Origin: Bacillota bacterium | Lineage (GTDB): Bacteria > Bacillota > Clostridia > Christensenellales > CAG-138 | DNA: 64,000 nt | Direction: 5' to 3' | Assembly: GCA_023409435.1 (NCBI GenBank) | Contig: JAEYHP010000081.1 | Coordinates: 14,792 to 78,791, forward strand | Part shown: positions 8,588 through 15,838 of the stretch, one piece after another | How positions within the stretch are numbered: position 1 is the first letter of the stretch | Layout of the letters: each line of letters opens with the position of its first letter | The notes under the pieces: model-generated | The model's input: the letters and a program-made list of their open reading frames with translations, nothing else | The model's database searches: none | Told to the model about the DNA's origin: nothing | Translations under genes and position numbers: made by a program

Positions 8588-9763
8588 TTATTCTCTTGTT
8601 TCAAACACCACGCGCCTGAATTTGTTCTTTCCCCGGCTCAATATGCCCTCTGTTCGTACGGCCAGGGTACTGTCGGTGACGGGTTCGCCGTTGAATTTTA
8701 CGCCCTTCCCAGCAATCAGCCTCCTGGCTTCTGAATTTGAAGAAACAAAGCCCGCAAGTTTCAAAAGTTCCAGTATGGAAACACTCTCTTGCCCAATGGC
8801 GAGCGTTTCCATGTGTTCCGGCGCGCTGCCTGCGGCGATGCTCTGGTAACGCTGCTCCGCTTCCTCCGCGGCAGGCGCCCCGTGGTAGAGCCTTACGATT
8901 TCCCGGGCAAAGGCAAAGTGCGCCTGGTGCATGCCTTGCTCCATCAGGGGAAGATAAGTTTCGGGGGCAATGTCCGTAGTCAGGCGGAAATAGTCGCCCA
9001 ATACCCTATCCGGCACGCGCATGCATTTTTCAAACATCACATCCGCGGGCTCGCTGATGCCGATGTAGTTATCGAGCGACTTGCTCATTTTCTCCACGCC
9101 ATCCAAGCCCGGCAGCAGCGGAAACGTGATGACCTCCTGCGGCGGTTGCCCGTAATCCTTTTGCAGCGCGCGCCCAACTAAGAGGTTGAATGTCTGGTCC
9201 GTGCCCCCCACCTCGATATCTGCATGCAGCGCAACGGAATCGTACCCCTGCATCAAGGGGTAAAAGAGCTCATGCAGGCCTATGGGCTGCTGCGCTGTGT
9301 ACCGGTTTTTAAAATCGTCCCGTTCCAAAATACCCGCGAGCGTGTATTTCCCCGCCAGGGCCAGCACATCCGCAAAGCTCAACTTCCCCAGCCACTCGGA
9401 ATTATAGGTGATTTTTGTCTTATTTGGATCGAGTATTTTTGTTACCTGCTCGAAATAGCTCTGCGCGTTCTCCCGCGTCTGTTCGAACGTCAGGGGAGGG
9501 CGGGTTTTGTTCCTGCCGGAAGGATCGCCGATCATTCCGGTAAAATCCCCGATCACAAAGTAGATTTCATGCCCCGCGTCCTGCAGCAGCCTTAATTTGC
9601 GCAACACAACGGAATGCCCCAGGTGCAAATCAGGGCGGGAAGGGTCTGCGCCCAGCTTGATTTTCAGCGGTTTTCCGCTGTTTAGACGCTCCCGCAGACC
9701 TTCGTAGGAGAAAATGTCCACTGAGTCACGTCTGATGAGAGCCAGTACGTCGTTCTGATCCAT
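8588..9763 (-). CDS. tyrS: Tyrosyl-tRNA synthetase (KMSKS type)
   Basis: The 391-residue class I synthetase charges tRNA-Tyr. Visible motifs are the ATP site DLHLGHSVVL (HIGH equivalent) near residue 46, the tyrosine-binding segment GGTDQTFNLLVGR near residue 190, and KMSKS near 230. The C-terminal S4 RNA-binding domain (SEARRLIAGKGVKFNG) is also present. KMSKS rather than KFGKT places it with the TyrZ/TyrS2-like branch. The start at 9763 follows AAGGAGGAA. A 190-base leader with a promoter, a tyrosine-rich reading frame and a terminator precedes it; see those entries. It is divergent from proS. Confidence 0.96.
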   Translation of the reverse strand: MDQNDVLALIRRDSVDIFSYEGLRERLNSGKPLKIKLGADPSRPDLHLGHSVVLRKLRLLQDAGHEIYFVIGDFTGMIGDPSGRNKTRPPLTFEQTRENAQSYFEQVTKILDPNKTKITYNSEWLGKLSFADVLALAGKYTLAGILERDDFKNRYTAQQPIGLHELFYPLMQGYDSVALHADIEVGGTDQTFNLLVGRALQKDYGQPPQEVITFPLLPGLDGVEKMSKSLDNYIGISEPADVMFEKCMRVPDRVLGDYFRLTTDIAPETYLPLMEQGMHQAHFAFAREIVRLYHGAPAAEEAEQRYQSIAAGSAPEHMETLAIGQESVSILELLKLAGFVSSNSEARRLIAGKGVKFNGEPVTDSTLAVRTEGILSRGKNKFRRVVFETRE

Positions 9764-9789
9764 GTTGTTCCTCCTTCTTGATGAGCAAA

Positions 9790-9824
9790 TAAAAAAGCGG
9801 CCCAAAGCATTTGCCTTGAGCCGC
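9790..9824 (-). terminator. Attenuator terminator in the tyrS leader
   Basis: On the minus strand GCGGCTCAA pairs with TTGGGCCGC around a 10-base loop and is followed by TTTTTTATTT. It lies between the leader reading frame and the tyrS ribosome site, so it would stop transcription before tyrS unless the stem is disrupted. The sequence AAGGCAA in its 5' arm and loop (9811-9817) is the exact complement of TTGCCTT at the end of the leader reading frame (9850-9856), giving a possible antiterminator. Confidence 0.82.
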
Positions 9825-9844
9825 CTGATCGCCTAATTGTAGTC

Positions 9845-9937
9845 TTACAAAGGCAACAGCAACCCAAGCCTGTTTCCATAGTAGTAGGAAACAGACTCGT
9901 AAGAGGAAGCGATTGTCCTAATAAATCCGCTGTGCAC
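9845..9937 (-). CDS. Putative tyrosine-rich leader peptide controlling tyrS
   Basis: A 30-codon frame starts with GTG at 9937, preceded at 6 bases by TTGGAGG, and ends with TAA at 9845-9847. It holds four tyrosine codons: one at codon 13 and three in a row at codons 18-20 (peptide segment SVSYYYGNRLG). The three consecutive codons form exactly the 9-base loop of a perfect 8-bp hairpin, CTGTTTCC/GGAAACAG (9870-9894). The frame lies between a consensus promoter and the tyrS terminator. This is the layout of ribosome-mediated attenuation as in trp or his leaders: starvation for charged tRNA-Tyr would stall the ribosome and free the antiterminator. The mechanism is inferred, not demonstrated. Confidence 0.78.
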   Translation of the reverse strand: MHSGFIRTIASSYESVSYYYGNRLGLLLPL

Positions 9938-9965
9938 GGGGTACCTCCAAATTGGAATTGTGCAT

Positions 9966-9994
9966 ACTATAGCAGGAAACCTAGCATCTGTCAA
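9966..9994 (-). promoter_or_regulatory. tyrS promoter
   Basis: On the minus strand TTGACA (9989-9994) and TATAGT (9966-9971) are spaced by 17 bases. The -35 box directly abuts the -35 box of the divergent proS promoter. The predicted start near 9959 gives a leader of about 195 bases. Confidence 0.88.
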
Positions 9995-10023
9995 TTGACT
10001 TTGCGAGCCTTATTTGCTATCCT
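9995..10023 (+). promoter_or_regulatory. proS promoter
   Basis: TTGACT (9995-10000) and TATCCT (10018-10023) have a 17-base spacer. The predicted start is about 10030, upstream of the T-box leader. Confidence 0.75.
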
Positions 10024-10029
10024 TACTTA

Positions 10030-10305
10030 CGAATTGAATAGCAAAAGCGATGAAAAGAACCAGTACGCATATCGCCCCTATATAGAGAGAAGATGGTTGG
10101 TGAAAATCTTTGGGGGAGCTGCGGAAACCCGTCTTGGAGCTGCTGGCTGTAACGGAACCATTCCAGCAAGGCCCGCCGGAATCCCCCCGTCACAGGGGAA
10201 GCGTATTTTGTACGCGTGAGCGCAGAGGAGACCCTCTGAATTTAGGTGGTACCGCGGACCCAAAAGGTTCGCCCTAAGCGAAATGTCGCTTGGGGCGTTT
10301 TTATT
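10030..10305 (+). ncRNA. T-box leader of proS
   Basis: T-box RNAs sense uncharged tRNA and switch a terminator off. The conserved T-box word AGGTGGTACCGCGG is at 10244-10257; its TGGT bulge would pair with an ACCA tRNA end, as expected for a discriminator A. The terminator follows: CGCCCTAAGCGA and TCGCTTGGGGCG (about 10270-10297) with a T-run. The upstream 200 bases hold stem I, but the proline specifier codon could not be placed confidently by eye. The leader ends 30 bases before the proS start. The gene downstream makes proline the expected signal. Confidence 0.88.
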
Positions 10306-10329
10306 TTAGGGAGTACAGGAGGCAATGAT

Positions 10330-12051
10330 ATGAAGATCGATAAGCTGGTGGGGGAACGGTTTAAGGAGCGTCCGTCGGATTGCGTGATAGACAGCCACGC
10401 GCTGATGATCCGCGGCGGCTACATGAAGTATGTGGCGAACGGCATCTACTCGCTCTATACGCCATTGAAGCGCATCACGCGGAAGATTGAGCAGATTATC
10501 CGGGAGGAAATGGATGCGATCGACGGCCAGGAGGTCCTGTTCCCCGTGGTACTGCCCGGCAGCTTGTGGGAGGAATCCGGCAGGTTCACAAGCGTGGGCA
10601 GCGAGCTGATGCGCATGAAGGACCGCAACGGAAGCCCCATGGTCTTAGGCATGACGCATGAGGAAGCCGCCGTGCAGCTGGTGCGCGAATACGGCCAGAG
10701 CTATAGTAAATATCCTTTTATGATCTATCAGATCCAGACGAAATTCCGCGACGAGGCCCGCCCGCGCGGGGGACTCATCCGCGTGCGCGAGTTTACCATG
10801 AAGGACGCGTACTCCTTCCATACCTCTCAGGAGGATCTGGAGCGGTATTATGAGGAGTTCCTGCACGCGTATGAGAGGATATTCGCCCGGGCGGGGATAC
10901 CGGAGGTGATCTCCGTCTTATCCGACTCCGGCATGATGGGCGGTAGCGTATCCCATGAGTTTATGCTGCTGACCCCGGTGGGCGAGGATACCATTGTGCT
11001 TTGTAACGAGTGCGGCTACCGCGCCAATATGGAAACTGCGGAAAGCATCATTCATAACGAAATGCCGGAAACGCTGGAGGAAGCGAAGCTAGTGCACACC
11101 CCGCACCAGCAGACGATTGAGGACGTGTGCAATTATCTTAAGCTTTCAACGGATCATTCCATTAAGGCCGTGGTATATCAGCGCAACGCGGACGACAGCT
11201 ACGTGCTGCTCTTTATCCGCGGGGATCTCGAAGTGAACGAAACGAAGCTTTCCAATGTGGTGGGGAATATCCATCCCGCCGTCATCACGCCAGACTCCGG
11301 CCTCCATGCGGGCTATATCGGGCCATACAACCTGAAGACTAACGCGATGGTGCTCTTTGACAAGTCTTTGGAGGGTGCCGGTAATCTCTGCTGCGGCGCG
11401 AACCGGGAGGAATACCACTATACCGGCGTGCAGCTCGAACGGGACTGCGGCAAGGTTACATACCAGGATTTTGCCAAGGCGAAGGAGGGCGGCGTGTGCC
11501 CCGCGTGCGGCAAGCATTCTATCTCGGTTTCCCGCGGCATAGAGGTGGGCAACATATTCCAGCTTGGCGTGAAGTATTCAAAGGCCATGAACATGCAGTA
11601 TCTTGATAAGGACGGTACGCTCAAAAACCCCATCATGGGCTGCTACGGCATCGGCGTGGGGCGGCTTGCGGCCTCCGTCTGTGAGGTGCACCATGACGAT
11701 TACGGCCCCATCTGGCCGATCTCCATCGCCCCCTGGCATGTGCACCTGTGCTGCGTGCGCGCGGACGATGTGGAAGCGCATGTGCTTTCCGATGTGCTCT
11801 ACCAGACCTTGCAGCGCAAGGGTCTCGAGGTGGTCTACGACGACCGCGCGGTGAGCGCGGGCGTCATGTTCTCCGACGCGGATTTACTCGGTGTGCCCGT
11901 TCGCGTGGTGGTCAGCCCCCGGAATCTCAAGGAGGGCTGCGTGGAGGTTTCTACGCGGGATAAGACGGTCAGCCGCAAGGTGCCCGTTGCCGAGGCCGCG
12001 GACGCGGTGCTGGGGCTGGTGAGAGAGCTGATGGAGGACGTGGGGGAGTAA
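10330..12051 (+). CDS. proS: Prolyl-tRNA synthetase, bacterial type with editing domain
   Basis: The 573-residue class II synthetase charges tRNA-Pro. Motif 2 shows as FRDEARPRGGLIRVREF near residue 138 and motif 3 as GIGVGRL near 440. The segment of about residues 230-390 is the inserted editing (INS) domain that clears Ala-tRNA-Pro, with the VVGNIHPA and CCGANREEYH stretches. The C-terminal anticodon-binding domain begins near PWHVHLCCV. The length fits the E. coli type rather than the short archaeal type. The ATG at 10330 follows AGGAGGCAAT; the open frame upstream runs back into the T-box and is not used. Confidence 0.96.
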   Translation: MKIDKLVGERFKERPSDCVIDSHALMIRGGYMKYVANGIYSLYTPLKRITRKIEQIIREEMDAIDGQEVLFPVVLPGSLWEESGRFTSVGSELMRMKDRNGSPMVLGMTHEEAAVQLVREYGQSYSKYPFMIYQIQTKFRDEARPRGGLIRVREFTMKDAYSFHTSQEDLERYYEEFLHAYERIFARAGIPEVISVLSDSGMMGGSVSHEFMLLTPVGEDTIVLCNECGYRANMETAESIIHNEMPETLEEAKLVHTPHQQTIEDVCNYLKLSTDHSIKAVVYQRNADDSYVLLFIRGDLEVNETKLSNVVGNIHPAVITPDSGLHAGYIGPYNLKTNAMVLFDKSLEGAGNLCCGANREEYHYTGVQLERDCGKVTYQDFAKAKEGGVCPACGKHSISVSRGIEVGNIFQLGVKYSKAMNMQYLDKDGTLKNPIMGCYGIGVGRLAASVCEVHHDDYGPIWPISIAPWHVHLCCVRADDVEAHVLSDVLYQTLQRKGLEVVYDDRAVSAGVMFSDADLLGVPVRVVVSPRNLKEGCVEVSTRDKTVSRKVPVAEAADAVLGLVRELMEDVGE

Positions 12052-12151
12052 AACGTTAGATAAGTAACCCCGAAAGGCAAGGTGTCTAGTACTGCATTGC
12101 AGCGTATCCAGAAAAATGGACCACAAAAGTTTCTGTGCTTTACATGTCATA

Positions 12152-12178
12152 AAAACCTCCAGAATCTCTGGAGGTTTT
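12152..12178 (+). terminator. Terminator after proS
   Basis: AAAACCTCCAGA and TCTGGAGGTTTT are perfect inverted arms with a 3-base loop. The hairpin can act in both directions between proS and the convergent lipoprotein gene. Confidence 0.85.
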
Positions 12179-12257
12179 CGAATTTTAGGGGCTAACTAGC
12201 TTTTTGGCTGAGACGGTTCAAGTCTTATGATGAAGGCCTGCTGGATGCATTTCACCA

Positions 12258-12866
12258 TTACTTCAGCAAATGCACATCTTCTTCGCTGAGTTCGAGTGGA
12301 ACCGTCTCCGATTGCGTTCCGTCACTCCAATTGATTTGGACAGTGATGCTCTTTAGCGCTTCTGCAAGTCCCTCGGGTGAAAGGTCATAGTAAGAATCCA
12401 AATCCTCCTCAGAAGTCAGTAACATTTCCCATTCGTAAGAGAAACCCCATATTATGGGTCCATCTTTTGAGCCAGCCGCTAATGCCTCTTCTTGCGTAGT
12501 AATATCCATTTTATCACTCGCAAATTTTAAGATATGGCTGGCAATATAGGGCTCTACCTCTGAATTGAGCTGGAGCTCATACCATACTTCTTTAAACTCC
12601 AGATTTGTTACATTACTGATTAACACAGACACGAACAGCCGGTTTTCAAATTGGTCGGTCTGAATTAAACTTTCATTTTGAAACACCTGCTGCTGCTTGC
12701 TGATTACCTTTACCTCTGTTACAGATATTTCAAATGGTTGAGCTGGGTCAACATCAGAATTCGGATTAATCGGTGCTTGCTGAGGCGTACAGGCGACCAG
12801 CAAACAGACCAATATAGAAAGGCCCAACAGCAACATCTGAATAGAGGTAAATCGATTGTTTCCCAT
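12258..12866 (-). CDS. Predicted lipoprotein of unknown function
   Basis: The 202-residue protein starts with a hydrophobic signal segment ending in LLVACTPQQ, a lipobox with cysteine at about residue 26, so it is probably anchored on the outer face of the membrane. The mature part is acidic with two beta-rich stretches (for example RLFVSVLISNVTNLEFKEVWYEL) reminiscent of immunoglobulin-like or DUF4352-like folds, but no family was recognised. The gene lies 26 bases downstream of a secreted-protein gene in the same direction, so the two likely form an operon. The local sequence is clearly richer in A and T than the neighbouring synthetase genes. Confidence 0.75.
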   Translation of the reverse strand: MGNNRFTSIQMLLLGLSILVCLLVACTPQQAPINPNSDVDPAQPFEISVTEVKVISKQQQVFQNESLIQTDQFENRLFVSVLISNVTNLEFKEVWYELQLNSEVEPYIASHILKFASDKMDITTQEEALAAGSKDGPIIWGFSYEWEMLLTSEEDLDSYYDLSPEGLAEALKSITVQINWSDGTQSETVPLELSEEDVHLLK

Positions 12867-12892
12867 TATCTTTCACCCTTCCATATGCAGTA

Positions 12893-13567
12893 CTACCAAG
12901 GCAAATCATCCAATATCAATTGAGCCACGCAACGTTGCCTGGCTTCCTCAAGGAACCAAGCTTCACTGTTATTATACTTCATTCCGATATCAGTCGCGGC
13001 TGGGGAACTAAGATAATCCGTGCTCTTTGTAGTCCAAATTCCGCTTGAGTTTCTCGTTGCGCCAAGAACATGCTTATACCAGTCCCTTTTCCCAGAGAAA
13101 ACCCAAGGAAGATAGTTTGTTTCATCAGCCCATCTAGCTTCACCTTGCTTTTGATAGGTGACATAGGATTTAAATGTCTTTGCTTGAGCGTATGTATTTT
13201 GGCTTGCGATTAAGCCAACCACAGAGAGAATTGTGGAGACTGTCATTGCAGGAACACTACCAAAAAACGAAAGTGCAATAGATGCAATACTGGCGTAGTT
13301 GCCAATTTCGCTGTCGCACTCAATTATCCCGTTGCTCGAACCTTGAATAGTTCTTAAACGGGTGTATATGGGGTAAGTTCCAATCGTTAAAGGCCTTATT
13401 TCATTGGGGTCAGGGTAAAATACCGCCTCCTCAGAAGTATATATAACCTTTGTTTCGCCCGAGTTAATATCCTCCATGGTAATGTGCGGTATATACGCAA
13501 ACGAGGAGATTGACACTGAGAAAACCATTATTAGCGTCACAAACGCCGCGAGTATTTTCCTTCTCAT
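12893..13567 (-). CDS. Predicted secreted protein of unknown function
   Basis: The 224-residue protein has an N-terminal signal peptide (MRRKILAAFVTLIMVFSVSI followed by SSFAY). A hydrophobic stretch near residues 95-120 (IALSFFGSVPAMTVSTILSVV) resembles the glycine/alanine-poor membrane-active helix found in some bacteriocin-like or holin-like exported proteins, but this is only a resemblance. The C-terminal half is rich in tryptophan, tyrosine and charged residues. No domain was recognised. It is the first gene of a two-gene unit with the lipoprotein. About 270 bases upstream are free of genes apart from a terminator hairpin at 13801-13827. Confidence 0.72.
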   Translation of the reverse strand: MRRKILAAFVTLIMVFSVSISSFAYIPHITMEDINSGETKVIYTSEEAVFYPDPNEIRPLTIGTYPIYTRLRTIQGSSNGIIECDSEIGNYASIASIALSFFGSVPAMTVSTILSVVGLIASQNTYAQAKTFKSYVTYQKQGEARWADETNYLPWVFSGKRDWYKHVLGATRNSSGIWTTKSTDYLSSPAATDIGMKYNNSEAWFLEEARQRCVAQLILDDLPW

Positions 13568-13800
13568 AATACATACTCCTTTCGTCGAATAAGCCTTTTT
13601 TCTAGCAATTGAATCGCATCATATTTCACAGAAGCCCATTGGATTCACCCCCTTGGTTGTAGGTTCTACACTATATACACAATTAGGGGGGAGCAAATGT
13701 GACATAAATTTATACAATTAACAAATTATTCATAAAAATTACGGATTAGTAATCCGTGTCCGGCGCATGATAAAGCATGTGCCACGGTATTATTAAAACA

Positions 13801-13830
13801 ATCCCGAAGGGCGGCACCCTTCGGGATTTT
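13801..13830. terminator. Terminator hairpin after XRE regulator 2
   Basis: ATCCCGAAGGG and CCCTTCGGGAT form an 11-bp stem with a 5-base loop, flanked by A- and T-rich sequence. It probably ends the leftward XRE transcript. Confidence 0.8.
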
Positions 13831-13836
13831 CTTCCA

Positions 13837-14067
13837 TCATTTTGTTCTAGGATACGGTTTCTTCTCTGCCGTCAGCCCCACCAAGTAATCCACGCTCGTT
13901 TTATAGTATAGCGCAAGCTTCACCATGAGATGAAGCGGGATGTCCCGTTCTCCACGCTCGTATTTGGAATAGAGGGAACGGTCGCACTTTAGATATTCCG
14001 CTATTTGCTTTTGTGAGAAATCATTGTCCTCACGCATATCTCGGATTTTTAATCTCAATTCTATCAC
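13837..14067 (-). CDS. Helix-turn-helix XRE-family regulator (module 2)
   Basis: The 76-residue protein is a single Cro/C1-type helix-turn-helix domain, with FSQKQIAEYLKCDRSLYSKY as the core and the VDYLVGL ending typical of small Bacillota repressors. It is divergent from a 55-residue protein. Two matching palindromes lie in the shared promoter region and are very likely its operators, so it probably represses both genes. Sequence of the helix-turn-helix differs from that of module 1, so the two regulators likely read different operators. Confidence 0.9.
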   Translation of the reverse strand: MIELRLKIRDMREDNDFSQKQIAEYLKCDRSLYSKYERGERDIPLHLMVKLALYYKTSVDYLVGLTAEKKPYPRTK

Positions 14068-14085
14068 CCGTATTCATTATAAAAT

Positions 14086-14129
14086 TGGACTATTTGTCCA
14101 TTGACGTTTGGGACTAATTGTCCCATAAT
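14086..14129 (+). promoter_or_regulatory. Promoter with two XRE operators (module 2)
   Basis: TGGACTATTTGTCCA (14086-14100) and GGGACTAATTGTCCC (14110-14124) are two copies of a GGAC-N5-GTCC palindrome with centres 24 bases apart. TTGACG (14101-14106) and CATAAT (14124-14129) with a 17-base spacer form the rightward promoter; the second palindrome fills the spacer and the first lies just before the -35 box. A repressor on these sites would block RNA polymerase. Confidence 0.85.
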
Positions 14130-14147
14130 GAATTCGAGGTGATATGG

Positions 14148-14315
14148 ATGTCGGATTACAATGCGATGTATGCTGCGCTTTTGCATGGACTGGAGGATGC
14201 GGTACACTGCTTAAAGCGGGCGCAGCAGGAAGGGGAGGAACTGTATCTGGAAGAAGGGTTAAATTTGGCTGCCTTGCAGCCTCCCGCACAGGAAAACAAA
14301 AAAGCCGCCGATTAG
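14148..14315 (+). CDS. Small protein with DYxAMYxAL start, partner of XRE regulator (module 2)
   Basis: The 55-residue protein begins MSDYNAMYAALLHGLEDAV, clearly related to the 56-residue protein at 8384-8554. It is predicted helical in its first half, with an acidic middle and a lysine/alanine-rich end. It has no signal peptide or known domain. The start at 14148 follows GAGGTGAT. Promoter and operators upstream suggest tight control by the divergent XRE regulator. Function is unknown. A gap of about 300 bases follows (14316-14619) in which nothing was recognised. Confidence 0.8.
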   Translation: MSDYNAMYAALLHGLEDAVHCLKRAQQEGEELYLEEGLNLAALQPPAQENKKAAD

Positions 14316-14619
14316 AAGTCGACTTTTTAGAAACCTTTATACTACATGCTGTGGAAAGTATCGGTCATTATATTCGCGTGAGGCGAGGATTTCCGGCCCG
14401 CACCGGCTCCATCCACGGCGGATTGAATAGGGGACGCCATCCAATGTGAAGCGGATCGGCAGCTCCTATTGCAGAAATTCTAGCTTTTGATTGTTTTCCT
14501 TTACATACGCTTCTGCTTGAATAAATTAACCCATCCCTGTATGATGGCAAGTGATAGTATTTTTTGCATGTCAATATACGGACATGTAGGAAACGACATT
14601 ACGATGGGGAGAAACAGGC

Positions 14620-15660
14620 ATGGACATTCTTAATCACCTGAAAAAGAAAAGTATCAAACGGTCTATTATTCTGATTATATTCTTTTTATTCTTCACAGTA
14701 TCGGGCGTCATGGTGCTCATGGAAAAGCCGGAGGAGCCGTTGGAACTGGCCGGGGTTTCTTATGAGGACGTTGGGAACAAGACCGGCGTTTCCATTGCAC
14801 ATTTTTACCCCATTTACGAGTTTGCTACAGAGGAGGAGGATGGGCATACTTACTACTATTACACCATTGCTGTGTTTGACCCAAACGAGGTCCTCTATCT
14901 CATGGGGCTGCGTACCACGCAGGAACGGAGCGAAACGCTTGCTCCCCTATTTGAAACCGAGGAGATGGTAGAGGCGGGCTTTTCTGTTTTCGGCAATATT
15001 TATACCCTCAGCGGTGACGCACGCGCCTACTTTGAGGAGTCGTTGGTTGAGCAGGAGATCCCCGCCGACATTCCCGTTGCGTACTACTACCTGAAGGACA
15101 ATGGCCATACTCCCCAATCCGAGCATACCACCACGCTTGTAATGGGCGCGCTGTTGATCGCCATAGGGCTGCTCATGGCGTACTTCCCTATAAAGGCGTT
15201 GACAGGCGGCTTCCAGAAGAAGATCACTGCGGCGGCAGCAGTTGCCGGTAACCCGCAGCAGTTCCTTTTTGAATTGGATGAATTCTACGAGCAGACGACG
15301 CCCATCCACGGCGTGCGGATGAACCGATCCCATCTGTTCTTCCAGACGGGTATGGAGTCTGTGCTGATCGACCCGCAGAATCTGGCTTGGGCATTCACCA
15401 AACGTACCCGTCATCACGTATACTTTATCCCAGTATTCAACAGCTACCGTGTAATCTTCTGCACAAACGGCAGAAAGACCCACGCCCTCAATGTCCGTTC
15501 TGAGGAAGATGCGCAGGAGGTCCTTTCCCACATGCTGGCGATCTACCCGGACGTTGCGATTGGCTACAGCAAGCAGATAGAATCCCTGTACAAAAAAGAT
15601 CCTGCCGTGCTGAAGCAGGCTGTGCGTGAGGCGCATTTTCAGCAGGGCGCGCAGGCGTAG
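14620..15660 (+). CDS. Two-span membrane protein of unknown function
   Basis: The 346-residue protein has a membrane segment near residues 14-34 (RSIILIIFFLFFTVSGVMVL) and a second near 172-192 (TLVMGALLIAIGLLMAYF). The loop between them (about 135 residues, acidic and tyrosine-rich) would lie outside the cell, and the C-terminal 150 residues inside. The C-terminal part has a beta-rich look (SHLFFQTGMESVLIDPQNLA) similar to PH-like domains in Clostridia membrane proteins of the DUF6709 kind; this is a tentative match. The ATG follows GGGGAG. It is a single-gene unit, with a strong hairpin at 15761-15792 downstream. Confidence 0.75.
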   Translation: MDILNHLKKKSIKRSIILIIFFLFFTVSGVMVLMEKPEEPLELAGVSYEDVGNKTGVSIAHFYPIYEFATEEEDGHTYYYYTIAVFDPNEVLYLMGLRTTQERSETLAPLFETEEMVEAGFSVFGNIYTLSGDARAYFEESLVEQEIPADIPVAYYYLKDNGHTPQSEHTTTLVMGALLIAIGLLMAYFPIKALTGGFQKKITAAAAVAGNPQQFLFELDEFYEQTTPIHGVRMNRSHLFFQTGMESVLIDPQNLAWAFTKRTRHHVYFIPVFNSYRVIFCTNGRKTHALNVRSEEDAQEVLSHMLAIYPDVAIGYSKQIESLYKKDPAVLKQAVREAHFQQGAQA

Positions 15661-15760
15661 CGTTGGTACTGCGGGTAACATAATGGAAGTATGAGAGGTA
15701 TCTTCTCATCAGCGGCATAAAGCTTACGGCAAAATCAGGCAGTTAGACATTTGAACCAAA

Positions 15761-15795
15761 TCAGCGGCCCGGATTGCACGCAGTCCGGGCCGCGC
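15761..15795. terminator. Strong hairpin between convergent genes
   Basis: GCGGCCCGGAT and GTCCGGGCCGC pair around a short loop. It lies between the rightward membrane-protein gene and the leftward DUF1848 gene and may end both transcripts. Confidence 0.7.
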
Positions 15796-15838
15796 TGACT
15801 TTCGGTATGTGTTCTATCGGCTTTCTTGATTATCCGTC

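Noticed and set aside
9764..9960. A T-box leader for tyrS
   Set aside because: The word AGGTACCCCG near 9946-9937 looks like a T-box at first, but it lacks the GGTGGNACCGCG core and lies far from the terminator; it is the ribosome site and start of the leader reading frame.
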